DNA of 64,000 bases from Palleronia sp. LCG004 (GCF_032931615.1 NZ_CP136759.1:2108001-2172000), one strand, 5' to 3'. Numbered from the stretch's first letter, positions 55,025-64,000 are shown. Notes: generated by a model not told the origin, from the letters alone. Translations and numbers: made by a program.

Positions 55025-56000
55025 TCAGCCCGGCAGGGCCCGGTAACTTCCGCCGCGGGCGATGAGCGCCCAGACGGTACGGGCCATGCGCGAGGCAAGC
55101 GCGACAGCGACGACCTTCACCGGTTTCCTTGCAAGCATTCCATCAAACCAGTCAGGCACCTGCTCCCCGGGAACGACCCGCCGTCTCTGCTGCTTGCTGA
55201 TCGTTCGCCATCGGTATCAAACGCATGGCGACCTAATTGCTCACCATGGCTCCGAGGTAGAGAAGGCGGCACAGGTAGCGGCTTCCGGCTTTGAAGGTCC
55301 GTCCAAGCCGCTCTTTGCCGCCGAACGAATGCGCTTGGAGTGTCGCGGGCCGGAACGCGATCCGTCCGAGAGACGGACCGCACACCGAGCTAGGCGGTGT
55401 AGCCGCAGGCGGAACGGAAGACGGCCACGTCGGGCGTGGTGGCCGCAAGGGCCGCGGACGCAATGGGTCCGGGTCCGGGAATGGTGGCCAGCCGCCGGGC
55501 AAGTAGATCGGTCCTTTGGGCCGCCGTGATCCGCCCCGTTGCGAGGTCGATCTTCTCCTCCTGATCGCGCAACCGACCGACGAGCAGGTCGAGCGCCGGG
55601 TGCGCTACCTCGGGCACATCGCGCACGGCTTCGAGCAGCCGGTTCTTCGGCGGGCGATCGCGGGTCCATCCACGATCGCTCGTCCGCCTCACCATGGATG
55701 CTTTTGGCAACCACACTTGGCGAAGGGTGCGGGCTTGCCTGCATGAAACGCTCCGGGGGAGCGTTTCGACCGAGCCGAGGCCCGCAGGGCCTGATCTCCG
55801 ACAGTTGCGCGCGGATCGCGTTCGCCGTCTGGATGCGCTGGCGCACGAGGAAGTCCCACGCCTTGTGATCCAAGAGCCCCGCCCGACGGTCGGTTGACTT
55901 CAAAGTTACGAAACGCATCGTCTGGCGACGTCCCGCCCCTCCGCGTCGGCAACGTGAACCTGAAAAAAGCTCTTGGCCAGATCGAGGCCGATGGAAATAG
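55025..56000 (-). pseudogene. Degenerate IS110-family transposase
   Basis: Pieces of one IS110 transposase lie in order on the minus strand but in different frames. N terminus ISIGLDLAKSFFQVHVADAE (55940-55998); then LLDHKAWDFLVRQRIQTANA (about 55860); LARRLATIPGPGPIASAALA (about 55470); GGKERLGRTFKAGSRYLCRL (about 55290); and the end KVVAVALASRMARTVWALIA (about 55110). At least three frame changes are needed, so it is dead. No flanking repeats are visible. Confidence 0.85.
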
Positions 56001-57194
56001 GCTGATCCTTGGATGGCTCCCCTCGGTGGAATGCTTCACAGCTCCCACACTGGCACATCGCGATGCCGCTGGCGGGGTAATCCGCACCATCAATGGCGCG
56101 ACAAAGCATATCATTCTAGCCTGCGCTCACCGACCAAGACCGGCTACGAAATCGGCGACCACCGGCATTTAAATCGCCAACCGATGCGAGGCTTCAGCAG
56201 GACGTTTTCGCATTCGACACCAGCGCAAGCCGGCGCATCTCGAGGACCCACTCCTAGCGGCCCCGGCAACACACCCGAAGCCTTTTCCCACCAGATCCGC
56301 CGGAGCTTTGTAATGTTCATCCACAGCCGAACAGGCAATTTGGCAAAACCGAATTTGTTAAGAACGACGATACCCTGTCGCTCGATCATGACATGCACCC
56401 GAACCGGCATCGTCCAGCCTCATGCTTCGCTCACACGCGCTCGAGCGATCCATTCCAAGCGCCTGATCCGGCCAACGCAGACTTACCCCAAGGCGCTTCA
56501 AGAGGTGCATTACTGCCTCCAGTCTCCCACCGGGCATCGGCATCCTAGATGCGACATCCTTTGCGGTCGCATTGTCGAGCGTAGTCTTGCCGGGACATTT
56601 CTCGATCTTCGGGTCTTTGCCTAGCAGATATGGAGGCATTTGGCACTCAACACCTTGCGCTCACCGAACTTCGCCTTCAATCGATGGAATTTCTCTAAGC
56701 TGCGCCTGCAAGCCCGGCAGACATCAACCGAGTGCATCCGTCGACGGAATGCGTCGACCCTGATCGTAGGGCATCGCACCGATCTGATATCCGTCGAGCT
56801 TTGATCACTTATTTTTCTGTCACCTCAATCAAAATGGATGCTACCTCAGAGCAAGGGAGGGAACGAACCATTGGTAAAACCGGCCAACCTCCTCGGTAAC
56901 CGAGGCAATGGCCGACCAGCGCGATCCAAGTCGTCCTAAATCATCGAGGACTATCCGTCCTGCGTACAAGCAGGGCAAACTCCCTCACCAATTAATTACG
57001 CCAACCCTAAACGATACAAAGTTTGAGGCCTTAGAGCTCTACCTTGTTGCGCTGAATCCATGTGGCCCCCAAGAGGTATAAAAATCGATGAAGGTGCTGC
57101 AATATCCCCTTTCAAAGTAACGTGAGTGTACTGTTTTGAAGTTAGGAGAATCACGCGTTACGGCCGGAAATCCGCACGGCAAAAGTGAACATAA
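56001..57194. other. Long stretch without a supported gene
   Basis: About 1.2 kb with only shadow-type frames. Frames at 56013-56624 (+) and 56144-56410 (-) have no recognisable motifs or clear ribosome-binding sites. From about 56800 the sequence is AT-richer. A 15-base palindrome CCTCGGTAACCGAGG lies at 56891-56905. Probably decayed mobile DNA; a small RNA cannot be excluded. Confidence 0.4.
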
Positions 57195-57587
57195 TCAGGA
57201 GCGGAGTTGGTTCAGTGCATCGCGCTCAAAGTGAAGAACCTTGCGTAATTCAGCCACCGAAATTGGCTTGAGCATTAGGCGTCCTGCTGAGAGGTCGCGT
57301 GCCTCGGCGATGAGCCGGGCAGCGAGGGCATTGACGTCCGAGCCGCCTGTCATGAAGCGGATACGCATAGCACCGTTCAGATCGGGTAGTTCCCTTGCAA
57401 CTTCGGTTCCATCCAGATGTGGCATGTCGAGATCGCAGAGGATGAGGGCAGGACCGCCTTCGCGTTTCATCGCCTGAATCAACTCGCGACCGTCCCGGCA
57501 TAGTACTGGCGACCAACCATCCTTCCGCGCGACCTCGGCGCAGAATTCTGCGAACTCGGCATTGTCGTCTGCGATGAAGATTCTCAA
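57195..57587 (-). CDS. Single-domain response regulator (REC only)
   Basis: A 130-residue receiver domain without output domain. A TTG at 57587 is preferred as start because AGGAGACG stands four bases before it; an ATG at 57614 would add nine unconserved residues and overlap that site. Phospho-acceptor geometry is complete: the DD pair in RIFIADDNAEF, Asp in LILCDLDMPHLDG (about 52), Thr in RFMTGG (about 82) and Lys in MLKPIS (about 107). It is downstream of, and on the same strand as, the hybrid kinase, so the kinase is its probable partner. It may act by protein binding, as CheY or DivK do. Confidence 0.85.
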   Translation of the reverse strand: MRIFIADDNAEFAEFCAEVARKDGWSPVLCRDGRELIQAMKREGGPALILCDLDMPHLDGTEVARELPDLNGAMRIRFMTGGSDVNALAARLIAEARDLSAGRLMLKPISVAELRKVLHFERDALNQLRS

Positions 57588-57749
57588 GAAACGTCTCCTG
57601 AATAACGACAGCATATTCCTTGCGATGATCCGCTTGCAATCTCTCTATCTTAAATTCTGAAGCTTGAATAACCTTCAATCGCCTTTTCATAGTGGATATA
57701 TCCATCTCTTTCGTTGCTTTAAAAGATTCTTCATTACGGACATCAAAGC

Positions 57750-59912
57750 CTAGGAATCTGGTACGTCATTCATCCTTTTCCGCAAAGTAGCGTTTAGTGT
57801 CTTGATAAGCTCGGAACGGGCGACAGGCTTCGTAAGACGGCCGTCGTCCGACTGCAGCCCGTTCCCGTGGACTGTTGCCTCGGATGCGTATCCGGACATG
57901 AAAACTATCGGAAGGTCCGGCCGTTGCTCGCGAAGTTTCTTCGCAAGATGCGTTCCCTGAAGATTGCCGGGCATCACGATGTCGGTCAGCAGGATATCGT
58001 AATCGCTGGTGCCCCCCCATAGTGAAAAGGCCTCGTCGCCGGACCGAGCTGTGACCACGTCGAAGCCGGCCTTGGTAAGCGTCTCCTGAATCGTCGATAG
58101 GACCATGGCTTCGTCTTCGACCACGAGCACGCGCGCACCCCTCCCTCCTGTGGCGTCCGCTCTCTCCTCGGGCAGGACATCAGGAGCCAACGTACCGTTG
58201 CTGGTCTTGAAGTAGAGCTTGAACGTCGTCCCCACTCCGACTTCGGAATAGACCAAGATGGTTCCCTTAGACTGGCGCATGAAACCCATTACCATCGCCA
58301 GACCCACACCGGATCCCTGACCGGGAGGCTTGGTGGTAAAGAAGGGCTCGAATATCCTTCTGAGATTTTCCGGATCAATGCCCGTACCGGTGTCGCTTAC
58401 CGCAATCATTGCATACCGGCCTGGTTCTATTTCCTCACCACGCGAGTCGATATAATCGTCGTCGATCCGGATATTTGCAGTCTCGATGGTAATTTGACCA
58501 CCACTCGGCATCGCATCACGCGCATTGATGATGAGATTGAGGATGGCATGGTCGACCATATCCCGATCCACCTCGACTGACCAAAGCCCCGCCGACAAAG
58601 CGGTTTCAAGGGAGATCGTAGCAGGCAAGACACGTGAGGTAATCTCGTTACTTTTTCGCAAAAGCTCGTTTAGGTCGGTCAGCTCGACATGAAGCTGAGA
58701 CTTTCTGGCAAAACCAAGGATGCTTCGGGTCAGACTTGCGCCTTTCCTGGTCGCCTCCAAAGCCGATTTCGCGTGTCGTTGGACGTCATCCTGTTTGTCG
58801 GATTCTATCAACAATTCCAGATTGCCGAGGATGACGGCAAGGAGGTTATTGAAGTCGTGGGCAACCCCCCCGGCAAGCTGACCGATTGCCTCCACCTTTT
58901 CCGCCTGACGCAATCGATCCTCCAGTTCGATGATCTCGGTTATATCCTGAATTGTCCCGGTGAACCCCGCAACTTCGCCTATGGAATTGTAGGTAACTTC
59001 ACCGATATCGTTTACGATAATGGTCTTTCCGTCAGGGCGTATCATTCTGTGAACACAGGAAAAATTTCCGTCACCCTCTACAGCTTTGCGCATCGCGCGC
59101 CGTAGTTGCCCCCTGTCTTCGGGATGGACAAGTTCCCAGGCGTAATCCCGCGATCCGTCAAACTCCTCAGCTTCGACGCCAAGCAGGCGATGAGTGGATT
59201 CCGACCAAGTAATCCGATCACGTAGATTGCTTTCCCACCGTCCCAGCTTAGCCAGATCTTCCGCTTTGCGGAGGATGCGGTCGTGTCGTTCGATCGCTGC
59301 GGTATACTCATGGAGTTTGCGTCTTCTCAAAAAGCTGAAAGTTAGTAGTGCTGCGAAAAGCAATAAGGATGAAATTAGACTCGCGATAAATGTTACCGAC
59401 AGGCGTGTTTGACGGTAGGCAAGTACGTCTTCTATCTCGGCCTCAAAGCCACGTATCGCAGCGCCGGCAGATTCATCTGAAACGCGAACTATATCGTCTA
59501 TCTCCGCGCTGCTGAGACCATCCAATGACAAAGCTTGGATTCTATCGAGGTTGCTTCGATATTCGCTAACTGTCTTGGCTACGGCATCCAGATCATGTGG
59601 AATGCCAAGCTCATCAGCGAGCCGGCTGGTCGTCTCGACGATATACAAAACTTCCGCGAAGTCCGACCGGGCGCGATCTTGATAGATCGGTTCATCAGGT
59701 CGAAGCACGGCGTTCTTGAAATTGTGGATGAACCCGTCGTAGCCGATCGTTCGCTCCAACCTGAGGAAAAGGCGGGAAATTTCCAGGCCGTGCTGCGTGG
59801 TTAATATATACCGCCTGGCAGACATGACGCTCAGGAGGACAAGCAAGCAGAGCCCGAATCCCGCAACAAGGGCGACAAACGAGCCTGAACGCGCGGCATT
59901 GAGCGATCGCAT
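57750..59912 (-). CDS. Hybrid sensor histidine kinase with C-terminal receiver domain
   Basis: About 720 residues. Start taken at ATG 59912 (GGAG 11 bases upstream); ATG 59939 and TTG 59972 are in frame. Order: TM helix (about 12-30), periplasmic helical sensor (about 35-175), TM helix (about 178-200), PAS domain (about 225-335, WESNLRDRITWSESTHRLLG), HisKA with GGVAHDFNNLLAVILGNLEL, HATPase with the N box LIINARDAMPSGG and G boxes VSDTGTGIDPENLRRIF and GQGSGVGLAMVMGFMRQ, then a receiver (VLVVEDEAMVLSTIQETL, DILLTDIVMPG, TKPV). The signal is unknown. It differs from the core in lower GC. Confidence 0.9.
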   Translation of the reverse strand: MRSLNAARSGSFVALVAGFGLCLLVLLSVMSARRYILTTQHGLEISRLFLRLERTIGYDGFIHNFKNAVLRPDEPIYQDRARSDFAEVLYIVETTSRLADELGIPHDLDAVAKTVSEYRSNLDRIQALSLDGLSSAEIDDIVRVSDESAGAAIRGFEAEIEDVLAYRQTRLSVTFIASLISSLLLFAALLTFSFLRRRKLHEYTAAIERHDRILRKAEDLAKLGRWESNLRDRITWSESTHRLLGVEAEEFDGSRDYAWELVHPEDRGQLRRAMRKAVEGDGNFSCVHRMIRPDGKTIIVNDIGEVTYNSIGEVAGFTGTIQDITEIIELEDRLRQAEKVEAIGQLAGGVAHDFNNLLAVILGNLELLIESDKQDDVQRHAKSALEATRKGASLTRSILGFARKSQLHVELTDLNELLRKSNEITSRVLPATISLETALSAGLWSVEVDRDMVDHAILNLIINARDAMPSGGQITIETANIRIDDDYIDSRGEEIEPGRYAMIAVSDTGTGIDPENLRRIFEPFFTTKPPGQGSGVGLAMVMGFMRQSKGTILVYSEVGVGTTFKLYFKTSNGTLAPDVLPEERADATGGRGARVLVVEDEAMVLSTIQETLTKAGFDVVTARSGDEAFSLWGGTSDYDILLTDIVMPGNLQGTHLAKKLREQRPDLPIVFMSGYASEATVHGNGLQSDDGRLTKPVARSELIKTLNATLRKRMNDVPDS

Positions 59913-60284
59913 GAGGCTTGATGCTCCATCTCGGTTCATGCCGAGTATGGAGCGACTCACGGAATTTCTCAAACAGAACCGTATTTTCGCGGCGCATTAA
60001 TGCGAATTTATTTCTTAATATCGATCCTAATTTTATCTGATCGTAATTCAGAAAATTATCGGTATCAGCTTGATCGTGTTCGCCCAGTAAGGTCACGCCG
60101 TGCGCTGTCGTAATCCAGCTTAGTGTCTGAAATAAATAATAGCTTGAACAAAACTTGATGTTGAACGAGGAGCGGGTACTCTTCGCGCTCTCCATTTCCG
60201 CAATTCGCGCTCGGAACGGATGCAAACCGCCAACCGCCGTCGTGGGCTGGATGGCGTTATCTAGATTGCCGGGACCGGGTTGCC
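59913..60284. other. AT-rich upstream region of the histidine kinase
   Basis: About 370 bases with low coding potential, notably AT-rich between 60000 and 60160. The kinase promoter should lie here. No operator-like repeat was recognised. Confidence 0.4.
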
Positions 60285-60949
60285 GCGGCAAAATCTACCC
60301 GAAGGATGGGACCGAGTTGTCGAACGCTTGCCGCCAGTTCTGGCGCTAGACGCCGGCCAGGCTTCGAGACGATATCCCCGCGTTGAACCACGCTGGCACC
60401 GCGCAGGACACACTCCGCATGGTCGGCTCCACGGTGGTCCGCGCTCATTATCATGAAGCAGGCTAGAAAGGGGCTCTTGACAGATTTGTGCCGGCCGCGC
60501 GGCGCGCTTCGAGATCAGGTCCACATCCTTGTCAATGGTGAGGCGCTGATCGGTCATCTGTCCAAGGACCATGTCGGTCCATGCTCTATTCCAGAACCGA
60601 TATCACACCAAAACAGACCTTCGACCACCTCAAGCACGATCCGGTAGTGGCAAACAACCTGCTCGCCCCAAGCGCCGTACTCGCCGACCGCCGCTATGAC
60701 ACAGACCACATACGGAAAACCGTCAAGCGCTCCAAAGACCTACCCATGATCCATTTAGGGAGGTGCCGCGAGAAGCACATCGGGATTTTTCGATGCCTGT
60801 CCCGCGCCCGCAAATCCATCGAACGCTGTCCCCATAAGCTTAGAGACGCTCACCACGGGGCCAGTCAGGACGATGGTACCATGGCGCTCTTTCTGGGCGC
60901 CATCAACATCACCTCGAGCCGGTTTTCACCCCTCAATTTGTCAATATAA
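60285..60949 (+). pseudogene. Degenerate IS5-family transposase remnant
   Basis: The plus strand carries pieces of an IS5/IS427-type transposase with stops and frame changes. ALNHAGTAQDTLRMVGSTVV and RAHYHEAG (about 60380-60465) match the orfA end; HILVNGEALIGHL-like sequence follows; then LAPSAVLADRRYDTDHIRKT and RARKSIERCPHKLRD (60660-60860) match the orfB DDE region. A Trp of the RRWTLAGL block is a TAG stop near 60350. The N terminus is missing. Confidence 0.75.
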
Positions 60950-61067
60950 CTTAACACAGTTACGCCGTCGAACGAATGATCTATCTGTGGACCTATGGAA
61001 CCCTGCTGCTCACAACCCTGTCGTTGTGGTTGGGTTGAGCTGAACAACTAAGAAGGGGGAACACCAT

Positions 61068-61700
61068 ATGTTCGACTGGATAACGGGATTCATCGACTCT
61101 GTCGGAGCACTCGGCATCGGTTTCCTGATGCTACTGGAGAACGTCTTTCCGCCAATCCCCTCGGAACTGATCATGCCGCTCGCAGGGTTCAACGCAGCTG
61201 TCGGTCAGCAAAGCCTTGCCGGGGTAATCTCAGCCGGTTCGGCTGGTTCTCTGTTGGGAGCCCTTCTCTGGTATTGGATCGGCAGAAAGATCGGAATGGA
61301 CCGCCTCAAGCGTCTCGCGAACAGGCATGGCCGTTGGCTGACAATCACACCTGACGAGTTGGAACGGTCAAACGCATGGTTCCAGCGGCATGGCGGAATG
61401 GCGGTATTGATCGGTCGACTAATTCCGACTGTGCGCACATTCATATCAGTTCCAGCAGGCGTGGCACGAATGCCGATTGCCAAATTTCTGGCATACACAA
61501 CCGTCGGCACGGTGGCATGGACCACTCTTCTCACGCTTGCTGGCTACTGGCTCCAGTCGCAATACACCAAGGTCGCGGGTTGGATGAATCCGGTTTCCAC
61601 CGGTGTGGTGATCCTCCTAGTTGCCTACTATTTTTGGCGCGTCGCAACATATCGTCGGCGTGTTCTGAAAGCATCAGACCATTCCGACGTGATTTCTTGA
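61068..61700 (+). CDS. DedA-family membrane protein
   Basis: A 210-residue polytopic protein. Signatures: ENVFPPIPSELIMPLAGF (residues 24-41), GALLWYWIGRKIGMDRLKRL (about 64), then the conserved GRLIPTVRTFISVPAGVARM (about 117). DedA proteins are lipid transporters/flippases linked to undecaprenyl-phosphate recycling and membrane potential. AAGAAGGGGG precedes the ATG. It is isolated between a transposase relic and the intact IS, whose target duplication starts 17 bases after its stop. Confidence 0.92.
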   Translation: MFDWITGFIDSVGALGIGFLMLLENVFPPIPSELIMPLAGFNAAVGQQSLAGVISAGSAGSLLGALLWYWIGRKIGMDRLKRLANRHGRWLTITPDELERSNAWFQRHGGMAVLIGRLIPTVRTFISVPAGVARMPIAKFLAYTTVGTVAWTTLLTLAGYWLQSQYTKVAGWMNPVSTGVVILLVAYYFWRVATYRRRVLKASDHSDVIS

Positions 61701-61716
61701 TTCTCGTGAATCCCAC

Positions 61717-61725
61717 AACCTGATA
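61717..61725. repeat. Target-site duplication, left copy
   Basis: AACCTGATA directly abuts the left end of the insertion sequence; the identical 9-mer follows the right end at 62779-62787. Confidence 0.9.
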
Positions 61726-62778
61726 GGCGTTGTTGCAGAACTCTGTCTGCGGGCGATTCACAGCGTGAATCCAGTTGGTTAGACGGGCTGCATGAGCAAG
61801 CCTTCCCCCGCCCGCTACCGCACGACGAACTGGTCCAGCTACAACGCTGCCTTGCGCAAGCGCGGCTCAATGCTGATCTGGATAGACCGGGAGATGGCTT
61901 GGCTGGCGCCGCATAAAGGTCGGCTCGGACGTCCACCCGTCTTCTCAGATGCCGCTATCCAGTTTTGTCTGTCGGTCAAAGTTCTCTTCAAGCTGCCCTT
62001 GCGACAGACCGCCGGTATGGTGGCCAGCCTGCTCCGGTTGGCGGGGCTGAACTGGTCCGTCCCCGACTTCAGCACCCTGTGCCGCAGGCAAAAGACCTTG
62101 GCGGTCCAGATCCCGTATCGCTGCTCCGATGGCCCGCTCAACTTGCTCGTGGATAGCACGGGCATCAAGTTCCTCGGCGACGGTGAGTGGCAGGCGCGCA
62201 AGCATGGCGCCCAAGGCCGTCGTCAGTGGCGCAAGGTGCATCTCGCCATGGATACGGCCACTTCCGACATCCGGGCCGTCGAGTTCACTCCAAGCCGCGA
62301 TGGCGACAGCCCGATCCTACCCGAGCTACTCGGCCAGATCCCCGAGGACGAGCAGATCGGCACGGTGACCGCCGACGGTGCCTACGACACACGTCGCTGC
62401 CATGCTGCTATCGCCGACCGGCAAGCCACACCGATCATCCCGATCCGGAGAAACGGGCGCGCCTGGAAGGAAGACGGCCCGGCAGCGAAGGCGCGGAACG
62501 AGACGCTGCGCGCCACGAAGCATTACGGCAGAGCATTCTGGAAGTACTGGACCGGATACCACGCACGCAGCCGCGTGGAGGCGAAAATGCGATGCCTCAA
62601 AGCATTCGGCGAACGCATAGCCGCAAGAGACCCTGACCGCCAAACCGCCGAGATCCACATTCGCGTCGCACTCATGAACCGCTTCAATGCCCTCGGCACT
62701 GCCGAGATCGTTCGCGTCGCATAACCTCAGCGGGGGAAGGGGAAGTCATGCCTCAAGCGTGAGTTCTGCAACAATGCC
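61726..62778 (+). mobile_element. Intact IS5-family (IS903-like) insertion sequence, 1053 bp
   Basis: Bounded by 18-base terminal inverted repeats: left GGCGTTGTTGCAGAACTC (61726-61743), right GAGTTCTGCAACAATGCC (62761-62778), matching at 17 of 18 positions. Flanked by 9-base direct repeats AACCTGATA. Repeat length, duplication length and size all fit the IS903 group. It carries one intact transposase gene, and the insertion lies between genes, harming none. Confidence 0.95.
61792..62724 (+). CDS. IS5-family (IS903 group) transposase
   Basis: A 310-residue single-frame DDE transposase. Blocks: MLIWIDREMAWLAPHKGRLG (about 24), GRPPVFSDAAIQFCLSVKVL (about 43), LLVDSTGIKFLGDGEWQARK (first Asp, about 122), GTVTADGAYDTRRCH (second Asp, about 195) and the C-terminal KYWTGYHARSRVEAKMRCLK region with the Glu. 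No stop or frameshift; the element may still be active. Confidence 0.93.
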   Translation: MSKPSPARYRTTNWSSYNAALRKRGSMLIWIDREMAWLAPHKGRLGRPPVFSDAAIQFCLSVKVLFKLPLRQTAGMVASLLRLAGLNWSVPDFSTLCRRQKTLAVQIPYRCSDGPLNLLVDSTGIKFLGDGEWQARKHGAQGRRQWRKVHLAMDTATSDIRAVEFTPSRDGDSPILPELLGQIPEDEQIGTVTADGAYDTRRCHAAIADRQATPIIPIRRNGRAWKEDGPAAKARNETLRATKHYGRAFWKYWTGYHARSRVEAKMRCLKAFGERIAARDPDRQTAEIHIRVALMNRFNALGTAEIVRVA

Positions 62779-62787
62779 AACCTGATA
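62779..62787. repeat. Target-site duplication, right copy
   Basis: AACCTGATA, identical to the 9-mer at 61717-61725, directly after the right inverted repeat. Confidence 0.9.
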
Positions 62788-63189
62788 AGCAACTTCATTC
62801 CGCGCATTTTAAATTCATCCGTATTCTTAAACGGTCCACCTTGCCGTGATCACTTCATCCAAGAAGCGACGCGCTCCCGATAGGAATCAAATCCCTACAG
62901 AGCTTCGGATTATTTCGCCATCGGATGGACATAAATCTAATCTGAACTAGTCAGTCGAGTTCGCCCCCTTCCCCCTAGATTGAGGTTTCAAGGGTCATCC
63001 ATCATGTATGACAATCACCACTACAGACGGCGTGACCGCATCGAAATTTGAGTCGGGCGGCTCGAAGGCCTTCGTCAGATTGCGACCAATAATTGCAGTG
63101 GTCAAAAATTTATTTCTTGGCAGCCCCAATCGCAGCTCTGGTCAAATACAAACTGAACACCTCGCAATTCTGCACTTTGGTTTGCATAG
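62788..63189. other. AT-richer region between the IS and the TRAP gene
   Basis: About 400 bases with no supported gene. One 81-codon frame (63008-63253) runs into the TRAP terminator and has no recognisable features. Confidence 0.35.
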
Positions 63190-63238
63190 CAGAAAATGTC
63201 GTCGGCCGACCACCGCGAAGCGGGTCGGCCGACGACAG
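63190..63238 (-). terminator. Rho-independent terminator of the TRAP binding-protein gene
   Basis: GTCGTCGGCCGACC (63198-63211) and GGTCGGCCGACGAC (63223-63236) form a perfect 14-bp stem with an 11-base loop. On the minus strand it is followed by ATTTTCT. It lies 4 bases after the stop codon. Confidence 0.9.
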
Positions 63239-63240
63239 TG

Positions 63241-64000
63241 TCAATTCTGCTGACCGGGGAGCTCACCCGCAGATTGCTTGTCCTGCATGAACTGGGCGAA
63301 GTTGGACTCGGCCACCTGCTGCCATAGGAAATGTTCGGCCTGAAACGCCATTTGACTATCATAGATGGGGCCCCAAGCTTCCTCGCTGTCGCGCAACTCG
63401 GAGTAGAGGTCGAGCGCGGCATCGTATGTTGCGTCCAGTATTTCCCGGGGGAAGGAGCGTAGACGTGCGCCATTCTGCACGAGGGACCGCAAGGCCGTGG
63501 GGTTCTTGTAGTCGTATTCGGCCAGCATTTCTGTATTGGCAGCTCGGCATGCGGTTTCCAGCAAGCTCTTGTAATTTTCGGGAAGGCTGCCCCAGGCGTC
63601 GTTACCGACGAAGCAATTGAGGGTAAGGTTACCTTCCCACCAGCCGGGATAGTAGTAGTAGGGCGCGACCTGATAGAAACCGAGCTTCTCATCGTCGTAG
63701 GGCCCGATCCACTCGGCGGCATCGATGGTTCCACGCTCGAGCGCCGGGTAGATATCACCGCCCGCGACCTGCTGAGGCACGACGCCGATACGTTCCATGA
63801 TGCGGCCTGCAAGTCCGGCAATACGCATCTGCAGGCCATCCATATCGGCAAGCCCATTGATCTCGTTGCGGAACCAGCCGCCCATCTGGGTGCCGGTGTT
63901 GCCGGCCGGCAGGTATTGCAGTCCCTGCCCGTTATAGAATTCGTTCAGTTGGTCCATGCCCCCGCCGTAATAGAGCCAGGCATTCATACCGCGCGCATTC
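63241..64000 (-). CDS. TRAP transporter substrate-binding protein (DctP family), 5' end outside window
   Basis: The last 253 codons of a periplasmic binding protein; the frame is open to the window edge. Recognisable blocks are LADMDGLQMRIAGLAGRIME and IGVVPQQVAGGDIYPALERG, then TIDAAEWIGPYDDEKLGFYQ, a typical DctP/TakP substrate-pocket and dimer region, and YYYPGWWEGNLTLNCFVGND. The aromatic cluster YYYYPGWW suits the 2-oxo-acid-binding (TakP-like) branch. About 110 residues with the signal peptide are missing. The permease genes are expected nearby but not in this window. Confidence 0.9.
   Translation of the reverse strand, partial: NARGMNAWLYYGGGMDQLNEFYNGQGLQYLPAGNTGTQMGGWFRNEINGLADMDGLQMRIAGLAGRIMERIGVVPQQVAGGDIYPALERGTIDAAEWIGPYDDEKLGFYQVAPYYYYPGWWEGNLTLNCFVGNDAWGSLPENYKSLLETACRAANTEMLAEYDYKNPTALRSLVQNGARLRSFPREILDATYDAALDLYSELRDSEEAWGPIYDSQMAFQAEHFLWQQVAESNFAQFMQDKQSAGELPGQQN

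Noticed and set aside
56891..56905. 15-base palindrome as a regulatory operator
   Set aside because: No gene lies close enough on either side to be controlled, and the surrounding sequence looks like decayed DNA.
51504..63190. Integrated genomic island with tRNA-Arg as attachment site
   Set aside because: No integrase gene and no second copy of the tRNA 3' end were found in the window, so only an IS-rich accessory zone is claimed.
1..64000. CRISPR array, toxin-antitoxin or phage-defence system
   Set aside because: No regularly spaced repeats, cas-like genes, small paired toxin genes or known defence domains were seen on either strand.

Overview
The window is high-GC chromosomal DNA of an alphaproteobacterium, most likely a marine Rhodobacterales (Roseobacter-group) member. 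The support is family content and gene order rather than a search: purH / heparinase-like / rsmB / DUF1674; dapB, rbfA, DUF2233, truB, rpsO, pnp; a 41-aa zinc-free L36; a pyrB plus non-catalytic pyrC pair; and a tripartite tricarboxylate transporter with its Bug-type binding protein.

Layout. 1-8.1 kb: purine synthesis, a polysaccharide lyase-like protein, rRNA methylation, lysine/DAP synthesis, ribosome maturation, tRNA pseudouridylation and S15. 8.2-16.2 kb: a small exported protein, PNPase, an L,D-transpeptidase, a Stealth-type sugar-phosphate transferase, a cytochrome bd/CIO oxidase operon ending in a 31-aa DUF2474 peptide, and an EamA exporter. 16.4-24.5 kb: 1-Cys peroxiredoxin, a coupled extradiol dioxygenase/hydrolase pair, a divergent FAD oxidoreductase and MnmD pair, a LacI regulator, Pol IV, an N-formylglutamate amidohydrolase, tRNA-Val(GAC) and rpmJ. 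24.5-35.3 kb: MBL hydrolase, acyl-CoA dehydrogenase, Sua5, YqgE, a DsbD-N protein, an RND efflux pair and MoaB. 35.3-40.4 kb: GST and a TctCBA plus 2-hydroxyacid dehydrogenase operon behind a perfect 14-bp palindrome. 40.4-51.5 kb: phosphoesterase and cluster-less type 4 UDG, a pyrB / tail-anchored protein / pyrX operon, GH25 and M48 envelope proteins, clpB behind a heat-shock-like promoter, an acidic membrane-anchored protein, pyrF and tRNA-Arg(CCT).

From the tRNA-Arg to about 63 kb the character changes. Coding density falls, the sequence is visibly more AT-rich in places, and it holds relics of at least four insertion sequences (two IS5-type, one IS3-like, one IS110), an MFS transporter, a hybrid histidine kinase with a single-domain response regulator, and a DedA protein. 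One intact IS903-like element (61726-62778) has 18-bp ends and a 9-bp target duplication. No integrase or second attachment site was found, so this is an IS-rich accessory zone, not a proven island. The window ends inside a TRAP transporter binding-protein gene.

I found no CRISPR array, toxin-antitoxin pair, phage genes or obviously new defence system. The points most worth a second look are the pyrB / tail-anchored / pyrX arrangement, the uracil-DNA glycosylase lacking three of the four family cluster cysteines, the split MnmC-like pair, and the palindromic operator in front of the Tct operon.
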